Source: Stagnihabitans lacustris
GTDB taxonomy: Bacteria > Pseudomonadota > Alphaproteobacteria > Rhodobacterales > Rhodobacteraceae
Direction: 5' to 3'
DNA length: 64,000 bases
Assembly (NCBI RefSeq): GCF_025950525.1
Contig: NZ_JAPDGS010000001.1
Location: 620,001 to 684,000 of the forward strand
Below, piece after piece: positions 1-8,171 of the stretch; the first letter of the stretch is position 1, and each line of letters begins with the position of its first letter. The notes beneath the pieces are model-generated. The model made no database searches. It had not been told where the DNA came from and saw nothing but the letters and a program-made list of their open reading frames with translations. Both the position numbers and the translations under genes were made by a program.

Positions 1-155
1 GCCATCATGGCCGCGGCCGAAGCGATCAGCGTGGCGGGCGGGCAGATCAGCATTTCGCAACCGGGGGCGGGATGGGCCTCGGTCAGGGCCACCAACTCGG
101 CCAGGGCAGCGCCCGAGCCATTCATCTTCCAATTGCCGGCGGCGAGTTTCTGCAT
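1..155 (-). CDS. tpiA: Triosephosphate isomerase, N-terminal part (runs off window)
   Basis: The first 51 codons of a minus-strand gene read MQKLAAGNWKMNG and continue through LICPPATLI. The KLAAGNWKMNG stretch, with the active-site Asn and Lys, is the standard N-terminus of TIM-barrel triosephosphate isomerase, which interconverts dihydroxyacetone phosphate and glyceraldehyde 3-phosphate in glycolysis and gluconeogenesis. The start is supported by a GGAGG-type ribosome-binding site immediately upstream (157-166). The rest of the gene lies beyond base 1, so the catalytic His and Glu cannot be checked. Confidence 0.9.
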   Translation of the reverse strand, partial: MQKLAAGNWKMNGSGAALAELVALTEAHPAPGCEMLICPPATLIASAAAMM

Positions 156-258
156 CGGGGTCCTCCACGGGGTTGCGGAGAAAGAGGTAACGGAACGGGG
201 GGGCTTAGGGAAGGGGGGGCTTGGGGACGCAAAGCCGCAGCCCGATCCCTTGTGGACA

Positions 259-426
259 CGCCCGGGAGGGTTTCACGCCCTCTCTGATCACTTGCGGCAA
301 GCCCCGGGAGGGTTTCACACCCTCCCCGATCCCTTGGGACAAGCCCCGGGAGGGTTTCACACCCTCCCCGATCCCTTGGGACAAGCCCCGGGAGGGTTTC
401 ACACCCTCCCGGACCCTCCCGTGGAA
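259..426. repeat. Four 42-bp tandem repeats with hairpin cores
   Basis: Units start at 259, 301, 343 and 385. The middle two are identical over most of their length; the outer two are diverged or truncated. Each carries an inverted repeat (GGGAGGGT / ACCCTCCC around TTCAC), so the array could fold into four hairpins. It fills most of the 420-bp gap between tpiA and the Fe-S gene; nothing in the gap looks coding. The last unit runs into the GATATTT-like core of a dispersed element seen at four other places in the window. Confidence 0.85.
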
Positions 427-447
427 TATTTGGGTCAATGTGAAAGG
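385..447 (+). repeat. Dispersed hairpin-GATATTT element, copy A
   Basis: A GC-rich hairpin is followed by GGACCCTCCCGTGG, AATATTT, GGGTCAATGTGAAAG. The same architecture recurs near 6.95, 13.06, 39.68 and 61.45 kb, always between genes or at gene borders. It resembles the short palindromic intergenic elements common in Rhodobacterales genomes. Function is unknown; transcript-end stabilisation or termination are possibilities. Confidence 0.7.
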
Positions 448-576
448 GGAAGGGCGCGCGCAGGATCTGCGGCCGCCGCTTTTGGAGAGGATGAAAGGAA
501 GGGGGGGGCCGAGCCGGTGGGGGCGCAAGCCTTAAAGGCGAGAGATCACCTTGTGCCTGAAAGGCGCGCCTTTGGG

Positions 577-927
577 TCAGGCGTCGCGGAACTTGACCGA
601 GGTGCCGCAGCCGCAGGTCTCGGTCACGTTCGGGTTGCGGAACTTGAAACCTGATTCCAGCAGGCCGATTTCATAGTCGATCTCGGTGCCGATCAGGAAC
701 ATCTGGGCCAGGGGCGCGATCAACAGGCGCGCGCCCTCGTCCTCGACCACCTCGTCGTGAGGTTGGGCCTCGGCCACGAAATCCATCGTGTATTCCATCC
801 CCGCACAGCCGCCCTTTTTCACGCCCAGCCGCAGGCCGCGGGCGTTCTGTTCCGCCATCAGCCGCGTGATGGCGGATTTGGCGGCGGGGGTCAGGGAGAC
901 GGCGGCCTTGCCGGGGATCGAGAACAT
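577..927 (-). CDS. HesB/IscA/SufA-type iron-sulfur cluster carrier protein
   Basis: A 116-residue A-type carrier protein that binds nascent Fe-S clusters and passes them to apoproteins. The start at MFSIPGKAAVSLTP is preferred over an in-frame start 10 codons upstream because AAGGA precedes it. Conserved cysteines are present in the expected places: one in GGCAGMEY and the C-terminal pair in TCGCG. The family length (about 105-120 residues) fits. A sufT-like gene lies upstream on the same strand, across the satD-DUF3307 pair, so two Fe-S assembly genes flank that pair. It could be named sufA, iscA or erpA; the sequence does not decide. Confidence 0.9.
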   Translation of the reverse strand: MFSIPGKAAVSLTPAAKSAITRLMAEQNARGLRLGVKKGGCAGMEYTMDFVAEAQPHDEVVEDEGARLLIAPLAQMFLIGTEIDYEIGLLESGFKFRNPNVTETCGCGTSVKFRDA

Positions 928-958
928 CGGGATGGTCCTTCGCGCTTGTCCTTGCAAT

Positions 959-1669
959 CTAAGGCGTCAGGTCGGGGATTCCAAGCGGTGCGAGGCCATT
1001 CAACTGAATTTGCGTCAGGGCGGCGGCAAAAATCGCCCAGGCCACCGAAGCCAGCGTCCCGATGATTACATATTCGCTGATCTTGCGGTCGTCCTTGGTG
1101 TCGGAAAACCGCAGAACCGACTTGGCCGCGATCAGAAAGCCGATCCCCGCCGCCTGGCCCGTCAGGATCAGCACCATGATCAAGCCGCGCTCCAGTTGGC
1201 CGATCAGCCAGCCGCCGCGTTTCAGTCCCTCGGGCGCCTGATCGGCCCAGGGCTCCATGAGAAGCCCGACCATGTAACCGCCGCCCCGCGTGGCCAGCAC
1301 CATCCCCGCAGCCAGCGCCATCAGGGGCGGAACCAGAGGATAGGCGGCCCACAGGCCCTGCGCCACCAGATCGGGCCGCCACAGCGCCAGCGTCAGGAGT
1401 GTCGCCCCATGCGCCGCCTGGTCGACCAGAAAGGCCTGGACGCCGCGGGGCGCGAAACTCTTGGCCAAGTCGATGCCCAGATGCACCGCCACCAGCGCCA
1501 AAAGCCAGGCCGAGGCGCTGCCCGTGGCCGCCATCGCCGTCAGCCCCACGATGACGCCATGCAGCGCCAGGGTCAGGGGCCGCCGCTTGGCCTCGGCCAT
1601 AGCCTTGGTTTGCAACAGGAAATCGGCAAGCACATGGGCGAGGTAAAGGGCGGCGAAGGTTTCGGTCAT
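959..1669 (-). CDS. DUF3307 integral membrane protein, partner of SatD
   Basis: A 236-residue hydrophobic protein beginning MTETFAALYLAHVLADFLLQ. This His/Asp-containing first segment (AHVLADFLLQ, then LHG and VHLGIDLAKS) is typical of DUF3307 proteins. About six membrane segments are visible. The start codon overlaps the satD stop codon as ATGA, so translation is probably coupled. Family members are often found beside SatD-like genes, but no biochemical function is established that I know of. A longer reading frame upstream merely overlaps satD and was rejected. The family call is confident; the role is unknown. Confidence 0.8.
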   Translation of the reverse strand: MTETFAALYLAHVLADFLLQTKAMAEAKRRPLTLALHGVIVGLTAMAATGSASAWLLALVAVHLGIDLAKSFAPRGVQAFLVDQAAHGATLLTLALWRPDLVAQGLWAAYPLVPPLMALAAGMVLATRGGGYMVGLLMEPWADQAPEGLKRGGWLIGQLERGLIMVLILTGQAAGIGFLIAAKSVLRFSDTKDDRKISEYVIIGTLASVAWAIFAAALTQIQLNGLAPLGIPDLTP

Positions 1670-2358
1670 GCTTTGTCCTTGCGCATTGCGGCCTCCCACA
1701 GGGTCAGGCTGTCGATCACGGCGCCCGCCTCGGCCGCCTTCAGTCGCAGCGACACGGCCTGGGGCGAGACGCCGAGGCGGGCCGCAATCTCGGTCTGGCG
1801 CAGGCCTTGCAGCGCCAGGTCCATGGCCTCGGCCTGGGCCGGGCTCCAGCGCCGGGCGATGACCTCCCAAAGCCGGATCAAGGCCTGGTCACGATGCGCG
1901 ATCGTGGCGGGCAGGTCGGGGGCGGCCAGGGCGAGGAGCCCGGTCATGGCGTCCAGCGCCCGGCCCGAGGCGGTCAGCGCCGACCCCCGCGCCTGGGAGA
2001 GGTCCCCGCCCTTGCCCCAGTCCTCCACCGCGCCAAGGCCGATGGCGATGCGGCTTTGCAGGCCCCCGGCTGCGGTCAGGCAGGCCAAGAGGCGCAGCGC
2101 CATGCGGGGGGCTTGGTCGGGGGCGAGGGCGCATTGCCAGCCATCGCCGCGAAAGAGCGTAAAGCGCGGGGCAGGTGTGGGTTCGGCCCGGGTCGCCATG
2201 GGGTGGGGCGTGGCGGTTTCGGTTGTGTCCGAGGGGGGGGCGATCAGGGCTTGGGCGATCAGGGTTTGGGCGATCAGGCCAAGCGCCGCCTCGGTCGCGC
2301 CGGGTGGGGCTTCGGTCGACCCGATCAGGTCTCCGGTCAGGATGGCTGCCTCTTGCAT
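1666..2358 (-). CDS. SatD-family protein with C-terminal helix-turn-helix
   Basis: A 230-residue protein. The N-terminus AAILTGDLIGS is the SatD-family signature, and GDGWQCAL plus RIAIGLG resemble the nucleotide-cyclase-like core seen in this family. The C-terminal 50 residues (LRQTEIAARLGVSPQAVSLR) form a clear helix-turn-helix, so it is probably a DNA-binding regulator. It is translationally coupled to the DUF3307 gene. Directly before the start codon lie four 29-bp repeats built on palindromes, the first ending two bases from the ATG, which suggests autoregulation. Codons near residues 25-40 include a 15-bp tandem repeat (2240-2279) giving repeated LIAQ units. The start has a poor Shine-Dalgarno sequence, but no better Met is available. 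Confidence 0.75.
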   Translation of the reverse strand: MQEAAILTGDLIGSTEAPPGATEAALGLIAQTLIAQALIAPPSDTTETATPHPMATRAEPTPAPRFTLFRGDGWQCALAPDQAPRMALRLLACLTAAGGLQSRIAIGLGAVEDWGKGGDLSQARGSALTASGRALDAMTGLLALAAPDLPATIAHRDQALIRLWEVIARRWSPAQAEAMDLALQGLRQTEIAARLGVSPQAVSLRLKAAEAGAVIDSLTLWEAAMRKDKA

Positions 2359-2360
2359 GG

Positions 2361-2476
2361 ATCAAGTCTTAAGGCTTGATTCTGTTCAAATCAAGCCTTT
2401 TTGCCTGTTTCCTAAGAAATCAAGCCTTTAAACTTGATTTTTGCAAGATCAAGCCCCTTGGCTTGTTTCCGAAGCC
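2361..2476. promoter_or_regulatory. Four 29-bp direct repeats with palindromic operators
   Basis: Units begin at 2361, 2390, 2419 and 2448, exactly 29 bp apart, each starting ATCAAG followed by C/T CTT or CCC. Unit 1 contains the near-perfect palindrome ATCAAGTCTTAAGGCTTGAT. Unit 3 lies within an almost perfect 24-bp palindrome (2417-2440). Unit 4 contains ATCAAGCCCCTTGGCTTGTT. Unit 2 keeps only the left half well. The array occupies the satD promoter and leader region on the minus strand, where TTGATC, 16 bp, TAAAGG could serve as -35/-10. The most likely reading is a multi-site operator for the SatD helix-turn-helix protein. Confidence 0.75.
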
Positions 2477-2547
2477 CGAAGCCCGAAGCCCGAAGCCCGA
2501 AGCCCGAAGCCCGAAGCCCGAAGCCCGAAGCCCGAAGCCCGAAGCCC
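2471..2547. repeat. Heptanucleotide microsatellite, GAAGCCC x 11
   Basis: Eleven perfect copies of a 7-bp unit lie between the sufT stop codon and the satD operator array, joining the fourth operator without a gap. A non-multiple-of-3 unit in a non-coding position can change copy number without breaking a gene. It lies upstream of satD. Confidence 0.95.
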
Positions 2548-2560
2548 GGCCTCGGGGGCG

Positions 2561-2923
2561 CTACATGAACCCCAGTTCCAGCCGCGCTTCGTCCGACATC
2601 ATTTCCATCCCCCAGGGCGGATCAAAGACCATGGAGACCTTGACGTCCTTGACCCCCGGCGTTGCCTCGACGGCGTTTTCGACCCAGCCGGGCATTTCGC
2701 CCGCCACGGGGCAGCCCGGCGCGGTCAGGGTCATGGCGATGGAGACCGCATTTTCGGTGTCGATCTCGACCGTGTAGACCAGGCCCAGATCATAGATATT
2801 CACCGGAATTTCAGGGTCATAGACCGTGCGGCACGCATCGACCACCGCGTCATACAAGGGATGATCGGTCGTCGAAGGGCGGATCAGGGGGGTGCCCTCA
2901 AGCGTTTCTGGCTGTTCGGTCAT
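2561..2923 (-). CDS. sufT: SufT-like DUF59/MIP18 Fe-S assembly factor
   Basis: A 120-residue protein with the DUF59 core VYDPEIPVNIYDLGLVY and the conserved TAPGCPVAG segment carrying the key Cys, ending in FDPPWGMEMMSDEARLELGFM. SufT-like proteins help mature Fe-S clusters under high demand. The length fits a single-domain SufT. It is followed downstream on the same strand by the satD pair and the IscA-type gene. The upstream leader is separated from ssb by a terminator. Confidence 0.88.
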   Translation of the reverse strand: MTEQPETLEGTPLIRPSTTDHPLYDAVVDACRTVYDPEIPVNIYDLGLVYTVEIDTENAVSIAMTLTAPGCPVAGEMPGWVENAVEATPGVKDVKVSMVFDPPWGMEMMSDEARLELGFM

Positions 2924-3144
2924 GGCGCGCTTCCAAGAGATGTTGAGAGTTTATATAGGGAATCTTGCGCCCAAGGTCCAGAGGCGCCTTCCACCAAGGC
3001 CGCCCGCTCCGTTCGGGCCCCGGCGCGCGGACCTCGCAGTCGGCAGGGCGCCCTTGGCCGCGCGGGCGGAAAGGGCCCAGTCGGCAGCCCCCCCCCTTGA
3101 GCCCCCCTCAAGCGTTCCCCCTGAAACGTTCCCCCTCCGGGAAT

Positions 3145-3175
3145 GGCAAAATGCCCCGGATCATCTCCGGGGCAT
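3145..3175 (-). terminator. Rho-independent terminator of ssb
   Basis: A 10-bp perfect stem (ATGCCCCGGA / TCCGGGGCAT, loop TCATC) is followed in the minus direction by TTTTGCC, 24 bp after the ssb stop codon. The remainder of the 275-bp gap between sufT and ssb is GC-rich non-coding sequence with two copies of a CAGTCGGCAG motif. Confidence 0.85.
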
Positions 3176-3198
3176 CCATCAGCCCAGTCGGGCCAGCA

Positions 3199-3792
3199 TC
3201 AGAAGGGGATCTCGTCGTCGATATCGGACCGACCACCCGAGCCGCCACCCGAACCACCACCCGAGGACCGGCCGCCCTCTGCGCCGCCATAGCCGCCCTG
3301 GCCATAACCGCCACCCTGATAGCCGCCGCGGCCACCACCCGAAGACCCGCCACCCGAGCCCGCAGCAGAGCCGCCACCCGACCCGCCCTGATCCTCATAG
3401 CCGCCACGGTCGTCATAGCTCGCCCCGCCGCCGCCATCGCCGCGACCGCCCAAAAGCGTCAGCTCGCCGCGGAACCGCGCCACCACGACTTCCGTCGTGT
3501 AACGGTCGGCCCCGGATTGGTCCTGCCACTTGCGGGTTTCAAGCGCGCCCTCGATATAAACGGTCGAGCCCTTGCGCAAATATTGCTCCGCGATCTTGGC
3601 CAGGTTCTCGTTGAAGATCGCGACCGAATGCCATTCGGTCTTTTCCTTGCGCTCGCCCGATTGCTTGTCGCGCCAGGTTTCCGAGGTCGCAATCCGCAGG
3701 TTCACCACCTTGCCGCCATTCGAGAAGGTGCGCACCTCCGGGTCCCGCCCGAGATTGCCCACCAGGATCACCTTGTTGACCGATCCGGCCAT
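3199..3792 (-). CDS. ssb: Single-stranded DNA-binding protein
   Basis: A 197-residue SSB. An N-terminal OB-fold of about 110 residues ([45 protein letters not shown]) is followed by a long Gly/Ser-rich flexible linker and the acidic tip DIDDEIPF that recruits replication and repair partners. It coats single-stranded DNA in replication, recombination and repair. The linker is encoded by repetitive GGN codons. No alphaproteobacterial LexA-type box (GTTC/GAAC pairs) was seen in the 236-bp gap to the divergent transglycosylase gene. Confidence 0.97.
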   Translation of the reverse strand: MAGSVNKVILVGNLGRDPEVRTFSNGGKVVNLRIATSETWRDKQSGERKEKTEWHSVAIFNENLAKIAEQYLRKGSTVYIEGALETRKWQDQSGADRYTTEVVVARFRGELTLLGGRGDGGGGASYDDRGGYEDQGGSGGGSAAGSGGGSSGGGRGGYQGGGYGQGGYGGAEGGRSSGGGSGGGSGGRSDIDDEIPF

Positions 3793-4028
3793 GACATACT
3801 CCCTGTTTGCCCCCCTGCGGGACGATGGCCCAAGCTATGCCGCAGCCCGCGCCAAAGCGCAACCAAAGCCCTTGGGTGCCTGCGCCTAAACCTGTGCGCC
3901 GAGTTGCGCCGTTTTGGCGAAGTCTTGCCCCCCAAGGTGGGGCGCAAGGGCCCGGGGCTTGTCTGGCCGCGCAAAACCCCTATCTTGCAGGGCGCAGATG
4001 GACGGGACTGGATGATGAGGGCAGGCGG

Positions 4029-4637
4029 ATGACCGGACCACGGAACGGCGCGCGCGGGGCGGCACTCTTTGTCGTGCTGGGTTTGGCCATGACCGCGCAA
4101 TCCCATGCCGAGGGCCTGGTTCTGGGCGGCTCACGCGACCGTTCGGCGGTGTTCCGCAGCCAGGTTGCGCTTTTGGATGGCCGCTTGTCGCAGCAATATT
4201 CCGCCTCTGACCGGTTGAAGCCGGGGGCCGAAAAGGACAAGGACGCCACCAAGGTCGTCTATTCCGGCCGCTACCGGGGCGAATACCTGGATGTCGCCCG
4301 CGCCGCCGCCCGCAAACATGGCGTGCCCGAGGACCTGTTCTTGCGCCTTGTGCAGCGGGAAAGCGGCTGGAACCCGGGGGTTGTGTCCTCCAAGGGCGCC
4401 ATTGGTCTTGCGCAGTTGATGCCCGGCACCGCCGATCTTCTGGCCGTCGATCCCAACGATCCGGCCGACAACCTGGACGGCGGCGCGCGCTATCTGGCGA
4501 TGATGTATAGCCGTTTCGGGTCGTGGAAACTGGCACTGGCGGCCTATAACGCCGGGCCAGGCGCGGTCGAGGATGCCGGCAACGCGGTGCCCGACTATGA
4601 GGAAACCAAGGCCTATGTCGCGGCGATTCTCGGCTGA
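4029..4637 (+). CDS. Soluble lytic transglycosylase-like protein (SLT domain)
   Basis: A 202-residue exported muramidase. A signal peptide ([15 protein letters not shown]) is followed by an SLT domain with catalytic Glu111 in RESGWNP, the [10 protein letters not shown] loop and the [10 protein letters not shown] motif. Such enzymes cleave peptidoglycan glycan strands, forming 1,6-anhydromuramic ends. The start used is the ATG just before the signal peptide; the frame is open further upstream without a signal sequence. It stands alone between ssb and the ABC transporter. The 140 bp after it contain only GC-rich inverted sequence. Confidence 0.88.
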   Translation: MTGPRNGARGAALFVVLGLAMTAQSHAEGLVLGGSRDRSAVFRSQVALLDGRLSQQYSASDRLKPGAEKDKDATKVVYSGRYRGEYLDVARAAARKHGVPEDLFLRLVQRESGWNPGVVSSKGAIGLAQLMPGTADLLAVDPNDPADNLDGGARYLAMMYSRFGSWKLALAAYNAGPGAVEDAGNAVPDYEETKAYVAAILG

Positions 4638-4778
4638 GACTGTCGGTTCCAAGGGCGCGGCGGCGGAGAGTCCGAGAGGGGCGCGCCCCTCTCGGCCAGG
4701 GGGTGCGGGGGGCGGGAGCCCCCCGCTTCCCGGAGTCCGAAGCCTGACATCAGCCCAAGTCGCACCGGGCTGAAAGCC

Positions 4779-6860
4779 TTATTCCGCCGCCGATTTGATC
4801 ACCGGCTCCATCCCCGCCAGCACGTCGGCCGACAGGTGGCACTTGATCTGATGGCCGCCCTCCAGCGTCCGCATCGGCGGCATCTCGCGGTCACAAAGCC
4901 CGCCCGGAACTTGGCTTTTCCACCGGCAGCGCGTCTGGAACGGACAGCCGGGCGGCGGGTTGACGGCCGAGGGGATGTCGCCTTCCAGCACGATGCGCTT
5001 GCGGATCACCTTGGTGTCGGCGATGGGCACGGCGGACAGCAGGGCCTCGGTATAGGGATGATAGGGCGGCTGAAAGACCTGATCGGTCGTGCCAGTTTCG
5101 ACCACATGGCCCAGATACATCACCAGCACCCGGTCCGACAGATAGCGCACGATCGACAGGTCATGGCTGATGAACAGCAGCGTCGTCTTGTTCTCGCGCT
5201 GGATGTCCATCAGAAGGTCGGTAACAGCCGCCTGAACCGAGACGTCCAAAGCGGACACGGGTTCATCCGCCACCACGACCTTCGCCCCCCCGGCAAAGGC
5301 GCGCGCGATGCCGACCCGCTGTTTCTGCCCGCCCGACAGCTGGCGCGGCATCCGGTCGGCAAAGGCGCGGGGCAGCTTCACCAGGTCCAGAAGCTCCAGC
5401 ATCCGGTCTTCGCGCGCTTGGTCACTTGTGCCATAACGAAAGACCTCCAAAGCGCGGATCACCTGACGGCCCACGGTCATCGACGGGTTCAGCGTGTCAA
5501 AGGGGTTTTGAAACACCATCTGCACGGAACTGACCGTGTCGATGTTGCGCTTTTGAATCGGCGTCGACTGGATGTTTTCGTCAAACAGCATGATCGAACC
5601 GGAGGTCGCGGTTTCCAGTCCCATCAGCACCTTGGCGAAGGTCGATTTGCCGCAGCCCGATTCGCCGACGATGGCGAGGGTCTCACCCTCACGGGCCTCG
5701 AAACTTAGCGTCTCGTTGGCCTTGACGACCTTTTTCGCGCCGCCGCCAAAGGCCCCGGAAGAGAGGGCGTAGTATTTCTTCAGCTCCTCCATCTTCAGCA
5801 CAACCTTGCCGATGGGGGATTTGGGCTTGGCGATGCGAGCGGCTGGCGGGGCGTTCCAGTCGATTTCCTTCCACTTCAGGCAGCGCGAGGCGTGGCGGTC
5901 GTCGCCCGGGATGGCATCCATGAGGATGGCCCCCGCATTGCAGCGCCCCGCTTCGAAATAGTCGCAGCGCGGGCCGAAGTTGCAGCCCTCGGGCCGTTCA
6001 TGCGGCAGGGGGAAGTTGCCGGGGATCGAGATCAGGGGTCGCGCGTTTTTATCCGCGCCGGGCAGGGGGATCGACCGAAACAGCGCCTGGGTATAGGGAT
6101 GGCGCATCTTGTCGAAGACCTGCACGACGTCGCCGGTTTCCACCGCCTCGCCGGAATACATCACGCACAGCCGGTCGCAGACATCCATGATCAGGCCAAG
6201 GTTGTGGCTGATGAACAGCATGGAGGTGCCGTATTTCTCGCCCAGTGCCTTGACCAGATCGACGATCCCGGCCTCGACCGTGACATCAAGTGCCGTGGTC
6301 GGCTCGTCCAGGATCAGAAGCGCAGGTTTGGACATCAGCGCCATGGCGATGACGATGCGCTGTTGCTGGCCGCCCGAAAGCTGATGCGGATAGGCGTTCA
6401 GGATGCGGTCGGGGTCGGGAAGGCGCACATCGGTGACGATCTGGCGGGCCAGCGCCCAGGCCTCATCCTTGGCCATGTTCTGATGGATCATCGGCACTTC
6501 GGCCAGCTGCGCGCCGATCTTCATGGCGGGGTTCAGGCTTGCCATCGGCTCTTGATAGATCATGGCGATTTCGCTGCCGCGGATCTGGCGGAGGTCCTCA
6601 TCGTCCATGGTCACAAGGTCGCGGCCCTTGAACTTGATCGAGCCCGCGACGATGCGGCCGTTTTTCCCCAGGTCGCGCATGACGGCCAGCGCCACGGTCG
6701 ATTTGCCGCAACCCGATTCCCCCACGAGGCCCATCGATTCCCCCGCCATGACCTTGGCCGAAAAATCCATGACCGCCGGGATTTCGCGCAGGCGGGTGAA
6801 GAAGGAGATCGAGAGGTTCTCGATTTCGAGGATGGGTTGGCTTGGGTCCCAAGTGGTCAT
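4779..6860 (-). CDS. Fused DppD-DppF-type ABC transporter ATPase
   Basis: A 693-residue protein with two complete peptide/nickel-type ABC ATPase halves. Half 1 has GESGCGKST, signature LSGGQQQR and Walker B LLILDEP. Half 2 (from about residue 350) repeats GESGCGKST, LSGGQKQR and VVVADEP. Each half ends with the oligopeptide-transporter C-terminal Cys cluster (GCNFGPRCDYFEAGRC; GCPFQTRCRW), which binds a [4Fe-4S] cluster in DppD/F-like proteins. It energises import by the two permeases encoded upstream. A strong AGGAG precedes the ATG. The gene is last in the binding protein-permease-permease-ATPase operon. Confidence 0.93.
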   Translation of the reverse strand: MTTWDPSQPILEIENLSISFFTRLREIPAVMDFSAKVMAGESMGLVGESGCGKSTVALAVMRDLGKNGRIVAGSIKFKGRDLVTMDDEDLRQIRGSEIAMIYQEPMASLNPAMKIGAQLAEVPMIHQNMAKDEAWALARQIVTDVRLPDPDRILNAYPHQLSGGQQQRIVIAMALMSKPALLILDEPTTALDVTVEAGIVDLVKALGEKYGTSMLFISHNLGLIMDVCDRLCVMYSGEAVETGDVVQVFDKMRHPYTQALFRSIPLPGADKNARPLISIPGNFPLPHERPEGCNFGPRCDYFEAGRCNAGAILMDAIPGDDRHASRCLKWKEIDWNAPPAARIAKPKSPIGKVVLKMEELKKYYALSSGAFGGGAKKVVKANETLSFEAREGETLAIVGESGCGKSTFAKVLMGLETATSGSIMLFDENIQSTPIQKRNIDTVSSVQMVFQNPFDTLNPSMTVGRQVIRALEVFRYGTSDQAREDRMLELLDLVKLPRAFADRMPRQLSGGQKQRVGIARAFAGGAKVVVADEPVSALDVSVQAAVTDLLMDIQRENKTTLLFISHDLSIVRYLSDRVLVMYLGHVVETGTTDQVFQPPYHPYTEALLSAVPIADTKVIRKRIVLEGDIPSAVNPPPGCPFQTRCRWKSQVPGGLCDREMPPMRTLEGGHQIKCHLSADVLAGMEPVIKSAAE

Positions 6861-6892
6861 CGGTGGCTCCTGATGGCTGCGGGCGGACCCGG

Positions 6893-6976
6893 GGGGTTCA
6901 CACCCCCGGACCCGTTGCTAAAACCGGGGGTTTCACACCCCCGGACCCCCGTGGGATATTTATGAAAAGATGAAAG
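6893..6976 (+). repeat. Dispersed hairpin-GATATTT element, copy B
   Basis: Two hairpins of the form GGGGGTTCACACCCCC or GGGGGTTTCACACCCCC are followed by GGACCCCCGTGGGATATTT and a GATGAAAG tail. It sits between the permease and ATPase genes of the ABC operon, so it is transcribed with them. The internal TTTCACACCC loop is shared with copy A. Confidence 0.75.
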
Positions 6977-7009
6977 AGGGGTGGGGCGCCTGGGGTGGAG
7001 CGCGCTCTT

Positions 7010-8170
7010 TCAATCCTTCAGGCTTTCTTCGCGGAGGCCGTCGGCCAGGAGGTTCAGGCCGAGGACGAGGGACATCAGGGCCAACGCGGGGACCACGGCC
7101 GGGTGCGGGACCATCGACAGGATCTTGCGGCCGGCGTTGATCGTGGAGCCCCAGTCGGGGGATTCCGGCGAGACGCCCAGGCCGAAGAAGCCGAGCGTGC
7201 CGAGGAGGATGGTCGTATAGCCGATGCGCAGGCAGAAATCGACGATCAGCGGGCCGCGGGCGTTGGGCAGGATCTCCCACATCATGATGTAGGAGGGGGT
7301 TTCGCCCCTTGTCTGGCCTGCGGCCACGTAGTCACGCGATTTGATGTCCATGACGATGCCGCGCACGATGCGGAAGACCGTCGGTGCGTTGACGAAGACC
7401 ACCGACACGAAGACGTTCAGAAGGTTCGGCTCCATCCCCCAGACGCCCAGCGGGTCCATGTTGAAGGCCAGGCCCGAATAGGCCCAAAGGCCGAAGACCA
7501 GGGTGACGCCGACGTAAAGGTTCCGGCGCGGCGGGTTCGTGCGGTAGCGGCCATTCAACAGCACGGCAAAGAAGATCACCGGGAAGATGAACAGGACGGC
7601 CGCCAGATAGACCGGGATGCCGGTGTTGCGGATCTCGGGCGTGACGAGGAGGTAAAACAGCAAGATGACCGGGAAGGCCAGCACGAGGTTGGCCGCAAAG
7701 GACAGGCCGGTGTCGAGTTTGCCGCCGAAGTAACCGGCGGGCAGGCCCAGCGTGATGCCCACGAGGAAGGCAAAGGTCGTGGCTGCGGGCGCGATGATCA
7801 GCACCTGACGCGCACCGGCCACCATGCGGGAAAACACATCGCGCGCCAGGTGGTCGCCGCCCAACAGGAACCAGCCATAGGGCGAGCCTTCGGGCGTGGG
7901 GGCTCCGGGCAGGGGGTTTTTGGCATTGCCGAACTGCGCCAGCGGGTCCAGCGTCTGAATCATCGGCGCAAAGAACGCGGTAAAGACCCAGAACATCACG
8001 ATGGCAAAGCCCATCATCCCCACAGGGCTGTCAAACAGCTTGCCGTAAAGGCCCAGGCGGCGCTTGAAGCGGATCGAGGCCACGAAGGTCACGGCCAAAG
8101 CCGCCCAGACCGGCCAGAATTGCTTGATGATCAGGCCGATGATCATGGGCCAGGAAAGCATGTCGGGCAT
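7010..8170 (-). CDS. Peptide/nickel-type ABC transporter permease (DppC-like)
   Basis: A 386-residue inner-membrane permease. The N-terminal segment (FDSPVGMMGFAIVMFWVFTAFFAP) and the C-terminal transport signature (DYVAAGQTRGETPSYIMMWEILPNARGP) match the DppC family. It is longer than the usual 300 residues because of a central insertion of about 80 residues containing two extra hydrophobic segments. It forms the pore with the DppB-like protein, whose stop codon lies 1 bp upstream of this start. Substrate cannot be told; peptides, opines or other small molecules are possible. Confidence 0.9.
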   Translation of the reverse strand: MPDMLSWPMIIGLIIKQFWPVWAALAVTFVASIRFKRRLGLYGKLFDSPVGMMGFAIVMFWVFTAFFAPMIQTLDPLAQFGNAKNPLPGAPTPEGSPYGWFLLGGDHLARDVFSRMVAGARQVLIIAPAATTFAFLVGITLGLPAGYFGGKLDTGLSFAANLVLAFPVILLFYLLVTPEIRNTGIPVYLAAVLFIFPVIFFAVLLNGRYRTNPPRRNLYVGVTLVFGLWAYSGLAFNMDPLGVWGMEPNLLNVFVSVVFVNAPTVFRIVRGIVMDIKSRDYVAAGQTRGETPSYIMMWEILPNARGPLIVDFCLRIGYTTILLGTLGFFGLGVSPESPDWGSTINAGRKILSMVPHPAVVPALALMSLVLGLNLLADGLREESLKD

Positions 8171-8171
8171 G

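Noticed and set aside
259..426. Possible CRISPR array
   Set aside because: Repeats are directly adjacent without unique spacers and no cas genes are near.
2361..2476. Plasmid-type iterons or CRISPR
   Set aside because: Similar spacing, but no replication gene or spacers; palindromes at a promoter fit operators better.
3793..4028. LexA box at ssb
   Set aside because: No GTTC-N7-GTTC or GAAC-N7-GAAC arrangement was found.
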